This document shows positions 44,752-53,739 of a stretch of 64,000 nt of DNA, in pieces. The stretch spans positions 372,001 to 436,000 of the forward strand of contig JBDXFZ010000139.1 in the NCBI GenBank assembly GCA_039990395.1. The letters are read 5' to 3'. The DNA is from CALINF01 sp039990395. Its GTDB lineage: Bacteria; Pseudomonadota; Gammaproteobacteria; Pseudomonadales; Halieaceae. The notes below the pieces were generated by a model, which had not been told where the DNA came from, did no database searches, and saw only the letters and a program-made list of their open reading frames with translations. Within the stretch, counting starts at the first letter, position 1, and every line of letters starts with the position of its first letter. Position numbers and translations under genes: made by a program.

Positions 44752-46545
44752 ATGCCAGAATACAAGGCCCCGCTGCGCGATATCAGCTTCGTGATGAATG
44801 AACTACTTGAATCTGAAGCGCTCTTTCAAACCTTGCCAGGGTACGAAGAGGCAACTCAGGATCTGCTGGATGCCATTGTCGGCGAAGGCGCAAAGTTTGC
44901 CGAGAACGTACTATCGCCACTTAACCAGTCAGGCGATGAAGAGGGCTGCACCTGGAGCAAGGAGGGTGTCAAGACGCCTGAGGGGTTCCCAGAGGCCTAC
45001 CAGCAGTATGTCGCCAATGGCTGGCCGGCACTGTCGGCTGAAACCGCATACGGCGGACAAGGTATGCCCAGTTTGCTGGGAATTATCATTAACGAGCTCG
45101 CGGGTACTGCAAACTGGTCGTGGTTGATGTATCCCGGCCTTAGCCACGGCGCCATAAAAACGATCGAAGAGCATGGCGATGAGCAGCAGAAGCAGACCTA
45201 CCTTACTCGCCTCATAGAAGGTGGCTGGACAGGCACCATGTGCCTGACAGAATCACAGTGTGGTAGTGACCTTGGCCTTCTAACCACAAAGGCTGAGCCG
45301 CAGGCAGATGGCAGCTATGCACTTACCGGAACCAAGATATTTATCAGTGCTGGCGAGCATGACATGGCAGAGAACATAGTGCATATCGTTCTGGCGCGTC
45401 TACCGGACGCCCCCGCTGGTACCAAAGGGATATCGCTGTTTATCGTGCCTAAGTTCAGTGTTAATGAGGATGGCAGTCTTGGCGAGCGAAATGCAGTGCA
45501 CTGTGCCGCCATTGAAAAGAAAATGGGCATCAAGGCTTCCGCAACATGTGTGATGAACTTTGACGGTGCCAAAGGCTATCTGATCGGCCCGCCAAACCGA
45601 GGCCTGAATTGCATGTTCACATTTATGAACACGGCACGTATTGGTACCGCTATCCAGGGCCTGGCGCACGCAGAACTGGCGTATGAAGGCTCGTTAGCTT
45701 ATGCGCGTGATCGTCTCGCAATGCGCAGCCTTACCGGCCCAAAGAACCCTGATGGCCCGGCTGATCCAATTATTGTTCACCCCGACGTTAGACGGATGCT
45801 GCTGACGCAAAAAGCGTTTGTCGAAGGCTCTAGAGCGTTTCTCTATTACCTTGCGCAACTTGGCGACATTCTTGAGGCCGGTGATGAGGCGCGCGCTAAA
45901 TCTGCTGATGATCTCATGGCTCTGCTCACTCCCATTGCCAAGGCGTTTACTACGGAAGTGGGTTACGAGGCTGCCAATCTGGGGATTCAGGTTTACGGTG
46001 GTCACGGTTTCATCAAGGAATGGGGCATGGAGCAAATCGTGAGAGATGCGCGTATTGCCATGCTGTATGAAGGTACCACCGGAATCCAAGCGCTGGATCT
46101 GATTGGCAGAAAGGTTCTGGGTAGTGGTGGCCAGCTTCTTATGGGCTTTACCGAGATTATTGATACGTTTTGTAATGAGAACGCCAGCGATTCTGATAAA
46201 GAGTTCGTAGCGGTTCTCAAGGCCTACAAGGATGAATGGCTCCAGCTTTCGATGAAGGTAGGAGAGCGCGCTATGGAAAACCCGGATGAAGCTGGCGCTG
46301 CGGCGGTCGACTACATGATGTATAGCGGTTACGTCACTCTGGCCTACTTTTGGGCCCGCATGGCAGTTCTGGCGCGGCAAAAAATCGAAGAGGGTGAGGG
46401 AGATGTATCTTTCTATGAGGCCAAGATACTGACCGCACGCTTTTATTTCGATCGGTTGCTGCCGCGCACCCTGGCACATAAGGAAGCATTATTGTCTGGT
46501 GCAGAAAATCTAATGGATATGCCTGACGCGTTGTTTGACTTCTGA
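44752..46545 (+). CDS. Acyl-CoA dehydrogenase of the ~600-residue type
   Basis: 597-residue flavoprotein that makes the trans-2 double bond in acyl-CoA. It has an N-terminal extension, the FAD/acyl-CoA signature MCLTESQCGSDLGLL, a catalytic-Glu segment MLYEGTTGIQALDLIGRK and the extra C-terminal domain of this group. That group includes fatty-acid dehydrogenases and DmdC (methylmercaptopropionyl-CoA dehydrogenase), so a DMSP role cannot be excluded without a tree; no other dmd gene is nearby. A GAGAGG box precedes ATG 44752. Confidence 0.92.
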   Translation: MPEYKAPLRDISFVMNELLESEALFQTLPGYEEATQDLLDAIVGEGAKFAENVLSPLNQSGDEEGCTWSKEGVKTPEGFPEAYQQYVANGWPALSAETAYGGQGMPSLLGIIINELAGTANWSWLMYPGLSHGAIKTIEEHGDEQQKQTYLTRLIEGGWTGTMCLTESQCGSDLGLLTTKAEPQADGSYALTGTKIFISAGEHDMAENIVHIVLARLPDAPAGTKGISLFIVPKFSVNEDGSLGERNAVHCAAIEKKMGIKASATCVMNFDGAKGYLIGPPNRGLNCMFTFMNTARIGTAIQGLAHAELAYEGSLAYARDRLAMRSLTGPKNPDGPADPIIVHPDVRRMLLTQKAFVEGSRAFLYYLAQLGDILEAGDEARAKSADDLMALLTPIAKAFTTEVGYEAANLGIQVYGGHGFIKEWGMEQIVRDARIAMLYEGTTGIQALDLIGRKVLGSGGQLLMGFTEIIDTFCNENASDSDKEFVAVLKAYKDEWLQLSMKVGERAMENPDEAGAAAVDYMMYSGYVTLAYFWARMAVLARQKIEEGEGDVSFYEAKILTARFYFDRLLPRTLAHKEALLSGAENLMDMPDALFDF

Positions 46546-46639
46546 CAATATAGTTGGCCGTTAAGCTTCGGCTTATGAGTGACTTTCGGCTGCGAAGGGG
46601 AGAGAATGTGGGGAAGTTTTGCTTCCCTGCTCTGTACCT

Positions 46640-46852
46640 ATGACTGAACCAGACAATACCAAAAACAGCACAGATACCACTCGGCTTTATCCAGAAGATC
46701 AAGCCAAGGTTGATGAATTTGTGTCGCGTGGTGTTAACTCAGTGGAGCGAAAGCCCTTTCGGCCTATCAGACTGCTATTTTTGCTAATTGCAGTCGTCAC
46801 TTTGCTGAGTGTTTTCAGTCAATTGCTCGCAGATTGGTCAGGGGTCTATTAA
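46640..46852 (+). CDS. DUF3094 small membrane protein
   Basis: 70-residue protein with a polar N-terminus, the family segment LYPEDQAKVDEFVSRGVNSV and VERKPFRPIRLL, then one membrane helix (about 46-64). The layout matches the DUF3094 family of Pseudomonas and relatives; function unknown. ATG 46640 is chosen over an upstream start because it begins the conserved part. Confidence 0.75.
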   Translation: MTEPDNTKNSTDTTRLYPEDQAKVDEFVSRGVNSVERKPFRPIRLLFLLIAVVTLLSVFSQLLADWSGVY

Positions 46853-46915
46853 CCCAGGGTTGGCTGATACAGCTTTGGCTGAAAACACTACATCTGCGAG
46901 TGTCGTAGCGTGATA

Positions 46916-46992
46916 CGGTGTGTGGCGCAGCCTGGTAGCGCACTTCCTTCGGGAGGAAGGGGTCGGAGGTTCAAATCCTCTCACACCGACCA
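46916..46992 (+). tRNA. tRNA-Pro, anticodon CGG
   Basis: A 77-nt cloverleaf with the CCA encoded. Acceptor CGGTGTG (46916-46922) pairs with CACACCG (46982-46988), discriminator A 46989, CCA 46990-46992. Anticodon stem CTTCC/GGAAG encloses the loop TTCGGGA with anticodon CGG at 46950-46952, reading proline codon CCG. The T arm GGAGG-TTCAAAT-CCTC is standard. Confidence 0.97.
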
Positions 46993-47025
46993 AATCAGAA
47001 GCCCACGCGAATCAAGGGGTCCTGA

Positions 47026-47235
47026 CTATTTGGTTTTCAATATATAAAAGCCACCTTCCAACCAATCTTTGTACTCCTTTCGCAGCGGCGCACGTTGATA
47101 GACTTCGATTGCAAACCCATGCTACTTATCTCATTCAGTAGCTTACGCAATCTGGCTGGTCCATCGTAGCGGAGATCATCGACGAGACTCTTCATGAAAT
47201 TGCGGGCATAGCCGTCAAAATACATCTCGTACTTA
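47026..47235 (-). pseudogene. Decayed methyltransferase domain, remnant of a TPR-methyltransferase
   Basis: Directly after the TPR gene's stop (TAA 47233-47235), skipping one base restores an open frame reading KYEMYFDGYARNF then LVDDLRYDGPARLRKLL. This matches the start of the methyltransferase domain fused to TPRs in many proteins (pattern FDxYAxxFxxxLxxxLxYxxPxxL). After about 45 residues the frame changes again: a second frame reads HGFAIEVYQRAPLRKE and ends GGFYILKTK at a TAG (47026-47028), resembling the domain's C-terminus. The SAM-binding core between the two is missing. The match is by eye and not verified by search. Confidence 0.6.
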
Positions 47236-48204
47236 GCTGCGTGGCGCGGTCTCTGTGGTTTTGCCTTCCGCTATTGCCAAATAGTGATGAGCCTCGTCAG
47301 CCGCAGGGTTTAGTTCTATGCTACGTTGAAGAGCAGAAATCGCACCCGGCGTATCGCCTTTGTAGAAAAGCGCCATCCCAAGCCGATAGTACGGTGCGTA
47401 ATTGTCTGGTTGAATTTCTGTTGCTGTGACAAGCTCATCGGCGGCAGCAACATAGAGTTTCATATCCGTTAGCGTCACCCCCAAGTGAACTCTTGCACCA
47501 ATGTTGCTTGGTTCTATATCGATCGCATTCCTCAGGTGAGCTAGCGCAGCATTGTTCGCCCCCTTATTGGAAAGCAACATGCCGTAATAGTGCTGTGCAT
47601 TGGCGCTGTAAGGGTCGATGTCCAGCGCTTCTTCGAGACACTGGGCGGCCTTGTCAAGTTCATACGCTTCACGCAGTAGATTGCCTTTGTATGTCAGTGC
47701 GATGGCATCCCTTGGGTTAAGTGCTAGCGCTTTGTCGAATACGTCTAGCGCTTCTTCGTGGTCGCCTGTAAGCGTTAAAGCTTGCCCAAGATTGTGCAAT
47801 ACATTGTCGTAGTCTGGCGCCATCTTGCAGGCCTTTTTAAGTACTGCAACGGCTTCTTCGTCCTTTTTTTGCGCCATCAATATGGTGCCTTGAACGTTCA
47901 GTGGCATGGGCTGCGTGGGATACTTCTTTGCCAATCGCTTCGCTTCGCTCATAGCATTTTCGAGCTGGCCAGAGGCATGTAATGTCATCAAAGCCTCCAT
48001 ATCCTGTCGGAAGGACGGTTTTCGCAGTTTTGAAGAGCTCGACCCGCGGGGCAAATTCTTCAGCGCTTTTCGGGCCGGTTTATACCCCGGATCGCTCTCA
48101 AGTACCTTCTTGTATAGGTTGCGCGCGGCCGCTACATCGCCCTTTTCAGCAGATTGCTTTGCTAACGCCATAGCGTTTTCTAGAGTGATCGGCTGCTTTG
48201 CCAT
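47233..48204 (-). CDS. Tetratricopeptide-repeat protein, probably C-terminally truncated
   Basis: 323 residues with about seven TPR units from residue 5 to 310, for example AVLKKACKMAPDYDNVLHNL, ALDVFDKALALNPRDAIAL and AISALQRSIELNPAADEAHH. No signal peptide, so cytoplasmic. The end DEAHHYLAIAEGKTTETAP is the usual junction to a methyltransferase domain, whose remnant lies in another frame just downstream. The present product is therefore likely a truncated protein that may still act as a scaffold. A possible GGA ribosome site precedes ATG 48204. Confidence 0.85.
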   Translation of the reverse strand: MAKQPITLENAMALAKQSAEKGDVAAARNLYKKVLESDPGYKPARKALKNLPRGSSSSKLRKPSFRQDMEALMTLHASGQLENAMSEAKRLAKKYPTQPMPLNVQGTILMAQKKDEEAVAVLKKACKMAPDYDNVLHNLGQALTLTGDHEEALDVFDKALALNPRDAIALTYKGNLLREAYELDKAAQCLEEALDIDPYSANAQHYYGMLLSNKGANNAALAHLRNAIDIEPSNIGARVHLGVTLTDMKLYVAAADELVTATEIQPDNYAPYYRLGMALFYKGDTPGAISALQRSIELNPAADEAHHYLAIAEGKTTETAPRS

Positions 48205-48256
48205 TGGGGTATTCCGGTGTGTTGCTGGAGTTTAAGATTATACAAGCAGGCAAAAA

Positions 48257-48282
48257 AAACGGGAGCTAAAAAGCTCCCGTTT
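48257..48282 (-). terminator. Rho-independent terminator of the TonB-dependent receptor gene
   Basis: AAACGGGAGCT (48257-48267) and AGCTCCCGTTT (48272-48282) form an 11-bp stem with a 4-nt loop. On the minus strand a run of T follows (the A run at 48252-48259), just after the receptor stop at 48300. Confidence 0.9.
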
Positions 48283-48299
48283 CTTATCTGATTCTACGA

Positions 48300-50804
48300 T
48301 TAGAAATCGTAGACCAGGCGAGTGTAAACAAACTGGCCATTGAAGCCGCCCGGAGACCACTGGCTGAACTTGTTGCCTACACCAGCTGCCGCGTTTGGAT
48401 TCTTGTCCGGTGTTTCGTCGAACAAGTTGTTCGCGCCCACGATCACAGACAGGCCCATATCCAGCGTGTAGCCTACTTCAGCATCGATCAAACCGTAGCC
48501 GTCATAAGACAGTGTGTCTTCTGAGTCATACCAGTCGTCAAAGTAGCTGTAGCGGGCCATGAAGCGCCAGTTATTCATCATGTGCACTGCAGATACGTTG
48601 TAGCGTGTTTCAGGAAGAGCTTCTTCCAGTTCCAGGATACGAGTATCGTCAATGATTGAAGAATCAGCTTTTGTGACATCAGTATTTGTCTTGTTGTACG
48701 CCACGTTGAAGTCAGTAACGCCGAAGCTGGATTCCAGTCCGTAAGTTGCCACCACATCAATACCGTCGGTCTCAGTCTCGATACCGTTGGTGAAGAAGCG
48801 GAAAGTCGACAGGCTATTCGCGCCGGCCACACCAGCTTCGATCAACGCTTCGATTTCTTCCGGCGTGAGTTCGAAGTTCTGTGACACACCCAGTCGATCC
48901 TCAAGCTCAATATTGAAGTAATCTACCGTCAGGCTGAAGTCGCCATACTGAAAGATGCCGCCAAACGTGAAGTTTGTAGACTCTTCGGGGTCCAGCTCCT
49001 GTCCGCCGCGAAGCGCAGCCACAGGGCTGTTTGAGGGAATGGTACCGTTATTTTCGAGATCACCTGTTGCCAGGTTAAACTCCGTCGACACGTTAAACGC
49101 ATTCGACTGACCAGGCGTAGGTGCGCGGAAGCCTGTGCTGTAGGTGCCGCGTACTGCGAAACTATCCACAACCTGCCAGTGTGTAGCCAGCTTGTAGTTG
49201 GTAGTAGTACCAAAGCCGTCGAAGTCTTCCCAGCGAACGGCACCGGCAACCAGCCAGTCTTCGGTGATGTCAGCTTCGAGGTCTACATATCCCGCAATGT
49301 TGGAGCGACTCCATTCACCCTGGGCCAGTGGACCAAAGCCTGGGAAACCATTAGAGGCTGCCGAGAAGCCTTGGTCAGCCAGAGGGCCTACGGTGTAGGA
49401 TGCTTCGTCACCAATGCCGATTTCAAACTCTTCATCACGCCATTCGAAACCACCAGCGATGTTCAGGTCTGATGCTAAGCCAATATCGATGGGGTAAGAA
49501 ACGTCGATGTTGAAGTTCTTTTCCAGTTGAGAGTATTTGCCCGGGTCGAAAGAGCTTGGTGAAGCGGAGCCCAGAGACGCGTTGACAGTGTTGTTGATGA
49601 AGAAGTCTGCTTCGTTGTAGCCAATACCTCCGCTTACATCCCATGTCAGACCGTTGTCCATGGTGCCGCGGACACCTGTCACCAGCGAGAAGTCTTCTGT
49701 CTCTGCGCCGAAGCTTGGGGTGAATCCACCGGGGTAGTCTTCGTTAAATACATAGCAGTTGGGGTCTGCAATCACAGCAGCCAGTCCTGCAGCGTCGTCA
49801 ACCGCCAGATCTGTGGGGCAGTTGCCAGACATATCGCCTGTTTCGTCTCCTACCAGTCGAGTCTCACCGCCGTCTGGGCTGAATACGCCGCCACGAGTAT
49901 TGGGGTTACGGAAGTAGAAACCGCCTTCAACCTCTTTCGATGCGTAGTTACCAAAGCTGTAAAACTCGGATGAATCACCCAGTGCCAGACCCATGTTGAA
50001 GAAAGTCTTCAGGTCTTCACTGACTTCAGGGTTGCCCCAAACCTGTGCAGGATTGGCAACATTTGTATTGCCACCAGCAATGAGTCCAGCAGCGTCGTTA
50101 CGCTGAACACTGCGATCTGTCGCATCGGCGTCGCCATATTCGAAGCTGGCATTGAAGAAGCCGTTATCGGTGAAAGGCAGACCAATGTTACCGGCAACTG
50201 AGTACAGAGCCTCACCTTCTTCACTGTATTCGCCGTACTTTCCTTCCAGGCTGCCGCCTTCGCTATCATCTTTCAGGATGAAGTTAACAACACCTGCGAT
50301 AGCATCAGAGCCATACTGCGCGGCTGCACCATCACGCAGCACTTCTACCTGCTTGACTGCAATCGAGGGGATAACCGAAATATCAGGGCCCTGAGCACCA
50401 TCATTAACACCGTTGCCCAGCCATGAGATTACGGAGGCACGATGACGACGCTTGTTGTTGACCAGAACAAGTGTGTGGTCCGACGCCAGTCCACGCATGT
50501 TGGCGGGACGGATGACAGTCGCGGCATCACTGATAGGCTGTGAGTTCACGTTGTATGAAGGTACAGAGTTGCGCAGCAATTCTGTCATGTCGCTAGCGCC
50601 TTGATTGCGGAAGTCATCTCCACCAATCACGTCAATAGGAGCGGCTGAATCAAATACGGAACGCGGTTGAGCGCGGCTACCGGTAACTACGACTTCTTCG
50701 AGCGCAGCTCCGTCTTGGGCAGAGACGACAGGCGCAAAGCCAGCGGTCAGTGCTATCTGGGCTGATATTGCCAGCGCCAGTCTTTTGGGGGTGAAGCTTT
50801 TCAT
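48300..50804 (-). CDS. TonB-dependent outer-membrane receptor
   Basis: 834-residue transporter: a signal peptide (cleavage near VSAQ), a TonB box-like EEVVVTGSR at about 34-42, a plug domain (about 50-165, with VEVLRDGAAAQYGSDAIAGV) and a beta barrel ending in a C-terminal Phe (TRLVYDF). Two cysteines in a plug-distal loop (GNCPTD and DPNCYVF) could form a disulfide. Substrate is not evident; no siderophore, B12 or glycan genes adjoin. The neighbouring puuAB-like genes hint at an amine or amino-acid-related ligand, but this is speculation. Confidence 0.93.
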   Translation of the reverse strand: MKSFTPKRLALAISAQIALTAGFAPVVSAQDGAALEEVVVTGSRAQPRSVFDSAAPIDVIGGDDFRNQGASDMTELLRNSVPSYNVNSQPISDAATVIRPANMRGLASDHTLVLVNNKRRHRASVISWLGNGVNDGAQGPDISVIPSIAVKQVEVLRDGAAAQYGSDAIAGVVNFILKDDSEGGSLEGKYGEYSEEGEALYSVAGNIGLPFTDNGFFNASFEYGDADATDRSVQRNDAAGLIAGGNTNVANPAQVWGNPEVSEDLKTFFNMGLALGDSSEFYSFGNYASKEVEGGFYFRNPNTRGGVFSPDGGETRLVGDETGDMSGNCPTDLAVDDAAGLAAVIADPNCYVFNEDYPGGFTPSFGAETEDFSLVTGVRGTMDNGLTWDVSGGIGYNEADFFINNTVNASLGSASPSSFDPGKYSQLEKNFNIDVSYPIDIGLASDLNIAGGFEWRDEEFEIGIGDEASYTVGPLADQGFSAASNGFPGFGPLAQGEWSRSNIAGYVDLEADITEDWLVAGAVRWEDFDGFGTTTNYKLATHWQVVDSFAVRGTYSTGFRAPTPGQSNAFNVSTEFNLATGDLENNGTIPSNSPVAALRGGQELDPEESTNFTFGGIFQYGDFSLTVDYFNIELEDRLGVSQNFELTPEEIEALIEAGVAGANSLSTFRFFTNGIETETDGIDVVATYGLESSFGVTDFNVAYNKTNTDVTKADSSIIDDTRILELEEALPETRYNVSAVHMMNNWRFMARYSYFDDWYDSEDTLSYDGYGLIDAEVGYTLDMGLSVIVGANNLFDETPDKNPNAAAGVGNKFSQWSPGGFNGQFVYTRLVYDF

Positions 50805-50963
50805 GAGTACACCTACCTTAAGTTCAATGCATGGTTTTTGAATTTGTATTAAAAACAGGGTGTTATTGTTCTATGTTATTCCCAGTTAGTAGAAAGATAC
50901 CTTGGCTTACACCAGAGTGAAAAAGCTATTGGTGGTAAAATTCCCAGTATAAATTTGGAGGTT

Positions 50964-52247
50964 TTAGCCTATTCGGTCACGGATGCTGTAGAACAACATG
51001 CCGGCAACGAGTCCCGGCCAGCGCAACAGGGTGCCACCAGGGAATTGCCGAGAGGGCACGCTGGCCATTACGTCGAAGCGCTCGGCGGTGCCAGAGATCG
51101 TTTCCGCCAGCAATTTACCGGCCAGTGTTGCTATCGGCACCCCGTGACCCGAATAGCCATGCGCATAAAAGACCTTTGACGACAGTCGGCCAAAATCCGG
51201 CATTCGATTCATGGTAATAGCCAACGTGCCACCCCATGCGTAATCGATATTGGTTTGGGCCATTTCAGGGTAGATCCGCAGCACGTGTTTGCGCACGAAT
51301 GACTTCATGTCGGTTGGAAAGCGACGCGTGTAGGACTCGCCACCGCCAAACAATAGTCGGTTGTCGGCGGACAATTTCCAGTAGTTGATGACGAACAGGC
51401 TGTCAGACATCGAGGTATCGTCACGAATCAGCGCTCTGGCGACATCCTCGCTCAGAGGCTCGGTTGCCAGCATATAGTTGTTGATTGGCATGATTCGACC
51501 GGCCGTGCGTGGCTCCAGTTTCTCGAGATAACCATTGCAGGCCAGAATCACGTAGTTAGCGCTCACTTCGCCTGAGTCTGTCTTTACACTGACCTTCTTA
51601 CCCTCGGTATAGGACAAAACCCGACTACCTTCATGTAGGCTCGCACCCAATTGCTCTGCAGCTTTAGCTAGTCCCAGGGCGTAGTTTAGAGGGTGCAAAT
51701 GGCGGCAACCTGTGTCCAGCGTCCCCCCATGAAAGCCCTTACCGGAAGTCATATCGCCTAACTCGTGAGGTGGTACATATTGGATTTGATCGTAGCCGTA
51801 AGTAGCCTGAAGGTGAGCAACTTCTTGCTCCAAGTCGAGTGCGTCACCGGCCTTGCTGGCAACGTGTAGGTTGCCGGTTTTCAGCTCACAGTCGATTGCA
51901 AATTCGTCGATCAGCTCACAAACGGTATCCACGGCCTCAAGTCCCAGCCCCCAGAGGGCCCGAGCGTGCTCTAAGCCGACCAACTTCTCGAGTTGCTCCT
52001 GGTCGGCACGTTGACCGGTACCTACATGACCGCCGTTGCGCCCAGATGCCCCCCAGCCGATCTTATTGGCCTCGAGCACCACCACGGTATAGCCGAGCTT
52101 GCGCAGGTGAATAGCACTGGACAGGCCGGTATAGCCTCCACCAATAATGCATACATCGGCGTTGGCTTGCCCCCGTAGCGGCGCGTAGGCAGTCTGAATG
52201 TTGGCCGACGCTGCGTACCAGGAATCAATGTGTGGGTTGTTCTGCAT
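50964..52247 (-). CDS. puuB: FAD-dependent oxidase, gamma-glutamylputrescine oxidase-like (PuuB)
   Basis: 427-residue DAO-family flavoprotein. N-terminal SWYAASAN, FAD motif CIIGGGYTGLSSAIHL, VLEANKIGWGASGRNGGH and the C-terminal YAHGYSGHGVPIATLAG are typical of PuuB/OrdL oxidases, which oxidise gamma-glutamylputrescine to the aldehyde. ATG 52247 is preferred to GTG 52256. It diverges from a puuA-like gene 116 bp away, which supports a polyamine role. The later enzymes PuuC and PuuD are not in the window, so other amine substrates remain possible. Confidence 0.82.
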   Translation of the reverse strand: MQNNPHIDSWYAASANIQTAYAPLRGQANADVCIIGGGYTGLSSAIHLRKLGYTVVVLEANKIGWGASGRNGGHVGTGQRADQEQLEKLVGLEHARALWGLGLEAVDTVCELIDEFAIDCELKTGNLHVASKAGDALDLEQEVAHLQATYGYDQIQYVPPHELGDMTSGKGFHGGTLDTGCRHLHPLNYALGLAKAAEQLGASLHEGSRVLSYTEGKKVSVKTDSGEVSANYVILACNGYLEKLEPRTAGRIMPINNYMLATEPLSEDVARALIRDDTSMSDSLFVINYWKLSADNRLLFGGGESYTRRFPTDMKSFVRKHVLRIYPEMAQTNIDYAWGGTLAITMNRMPDFGRLSSKVFYAHGYSGHGVPIATLAGKLLAETISGTAERFDVMASVPSRQFPGGTLLRWPGLVAGMLFYSIRDRIG

Positions 52248-52363
52248 GGTTGCCACTATACCGTCTCAGACCCGGTATATCGCATAACACGTTAGGGTTA
52301 GCCCCCTTGTATCGCCCTTCGCAGTGCTGAGATACTCAGCGCTTTGTATCTTCTGGACGCTGT

Positions 52364-53713
52364 ATGAATTCCGACACAAAGGCTATTAAAGACTGGCTAA
52401 AACAACACCAGATCTCCGAGGTGGAGTGCCTTGTTCCCGATATTACCGGGAATGCGCGTGGTAAGTTCATTCCGGCGAGTCAATTTCTGGATCAGGGGGA
52501 GCCCAAGCTTCCTGAAAGCATCATGATCCAGACTGTTACCGGTGAATATTCCGATGAGCATTGGGACTTTGTTGAACCGACCGACACCGACATGATCCTG
52601 AAGCCGGACCCAGACACGCTGAGAATGGTGCCGTGGGCGAGGGAGCCTACCGCGCAGATTATTCACGATTGCTACACGCTAGAGGACGAGCCTCACCCCT
52701 TGTCGACACGCAATGTGTTGCGCAAGGTGCTGGCATTGTTTGAGGCCGAGGGATTACGCCCCGTTGTCGCTCCGGAGGTAGAGTTTTACCTGGTCAATAA
52801 AAACACCAATCCGGATAACATTTTGGTTCCACCCAAGGGGCGATCTGGCCGTCGTGAAACGTCCAGACTTTCCTATAGCATCGATGCGGTGGCTGAGTTT
52901 GAAGATTTCGTAGAAGACATGTACGACTACGCAGATGCGCAGCAGCTGGCTGTGGATACGTTGATTCATGAAAACGGCGCCGCACAAATGGAAATCAACT
53001 TTAACCATGGCGATCCCATGTCCTTGGCGGATCAGGTATTTGTATTCAAGCGTACCGTGCGAGAAACGGCGCACAAATATGGCATGTATGCCACTTTCAT
53101 GGCTAAGCCCATGCAGAATGAGCCCGGTAGTGCCATGCACATCCACCAGAGCCTCGTTAGTGTTGAAACCGGCGAGAATATCTTTGTTGATAACAGCGGC
53201 AAGCACACCCCGGCGTTCATGTCTTATATCGCCGGACTACAGCGTTTCACGCCTGAACTTATTAGCCTCTATGCACCTAACGTGAACTCTTATCGGAGGT
53301 TGGCGCCCGATATCTCTGCGCCCATCAATCTCAACTGGGGGCTGGATAATCGTACGACAGCATTTCGCGTGCCTCATAGTAGCCCGGCTGCAACACGAGT
53401 GGAGAATCGCTTTCCCGGAGCCGACGCCAACCCCTATCTGGCATTTGCTGCAACGCTCGCCAGCGGCTACCTCGGAATGAAGCTGGGATTAACACCGACC
53501 GAACCGCATCAGGGCACCGCCAATGAAGATGCTGTAGAGGTTGCCAGAACGCTGGAAGAGGGTTTACGCGGTTTGCGCAATACCCCGGAGGTTGTCGATA
53601 TTTTTGGTGATCTATTTCTGCGTGCCTACGCGGCGGTAAAACTGGACGAGTTCGAGGAATTCAATCGTGTTATCAGTTCCTGGGAACGGGAGCATCTGCT
53701 GCTGCAGGTGTAA
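52364..53713 (+). CDS. puuA: Glutamine-synthetase-family ligase, gamma-glutamylputrescine synthetase-like (PuuA)
   Basis: 449-residue type I glutamine-synthetase fold enzyme. EVECLVPDITGNARGK opens the N-terminal domain; VAPEVEFYLV, GAAQMEINFNHGD, GSAMHIHQSL and NRTTAFRVPHSSPAATRVEN form the metal, glutamate and ATP sites. It lacks the adenylylation-site region of GlnA and resembles PuuA, which joins glutamate to putrescine. A GGA box precedes ATG 52364. Followed 26 bp later by a membrane protein of unknown function. Confidence 0.85.
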   Translation: MNSDTKAIKDWLKQHQISEVECLVPDITGNARGKFIPASQFLDQGEPKLPESIMIQTVTGEYSDEHWDFVEPTDTDMILKPDPDTLRMVPWAREPTAQIIHDCYTLEDEPHPLSTRNVLRKVLALFEAEGLRPVVAPEVEFYLVNKNTNPDNILVPPKGRSGRRETSRLSYSIDAVAEFEDFVEDMYDYADAQQLAVDTLIHENGAAQMEINFNHGDPMSLADQVFVFKRTVRETAHKYGMYATFMAKPMQNEPGSAMHIHQSLVSVETGENIFVDNSGKHTPAFMSYIAGLQRFTPELISLYAPNVNSYRRLAPDISAPINLNWGLDNRTTAFRVPHSSPAATRVENRFPGADANPYLAFAATLASGYLGMKLGLTPTEPHQGTANEDAVEVARTLEEGLRGLRNTPEVVDIFGDLFLRAYAAVKLDEFEEFNRVISSWEREHLLLQV

Positions 53714-53739
53714 GTTTGTGGCGGCTCGCAGGACATGAT

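Noticed and set aside
46562..46575. TAAGC-TTCG-GCTTA hairpin after the acyl-CoA dehydrogenase gene
   Set aside because: UUCG-loop hairpin is real on paper but short and has no T run; not enough to call a terminator.
46916..47235. Integration site or genomic island at tRNA-Pro
   Set aside because: The adjacent decayed methyltransferase is suggestive, but there is no integrase, no duplicated tRNA end and no phage-like gene.
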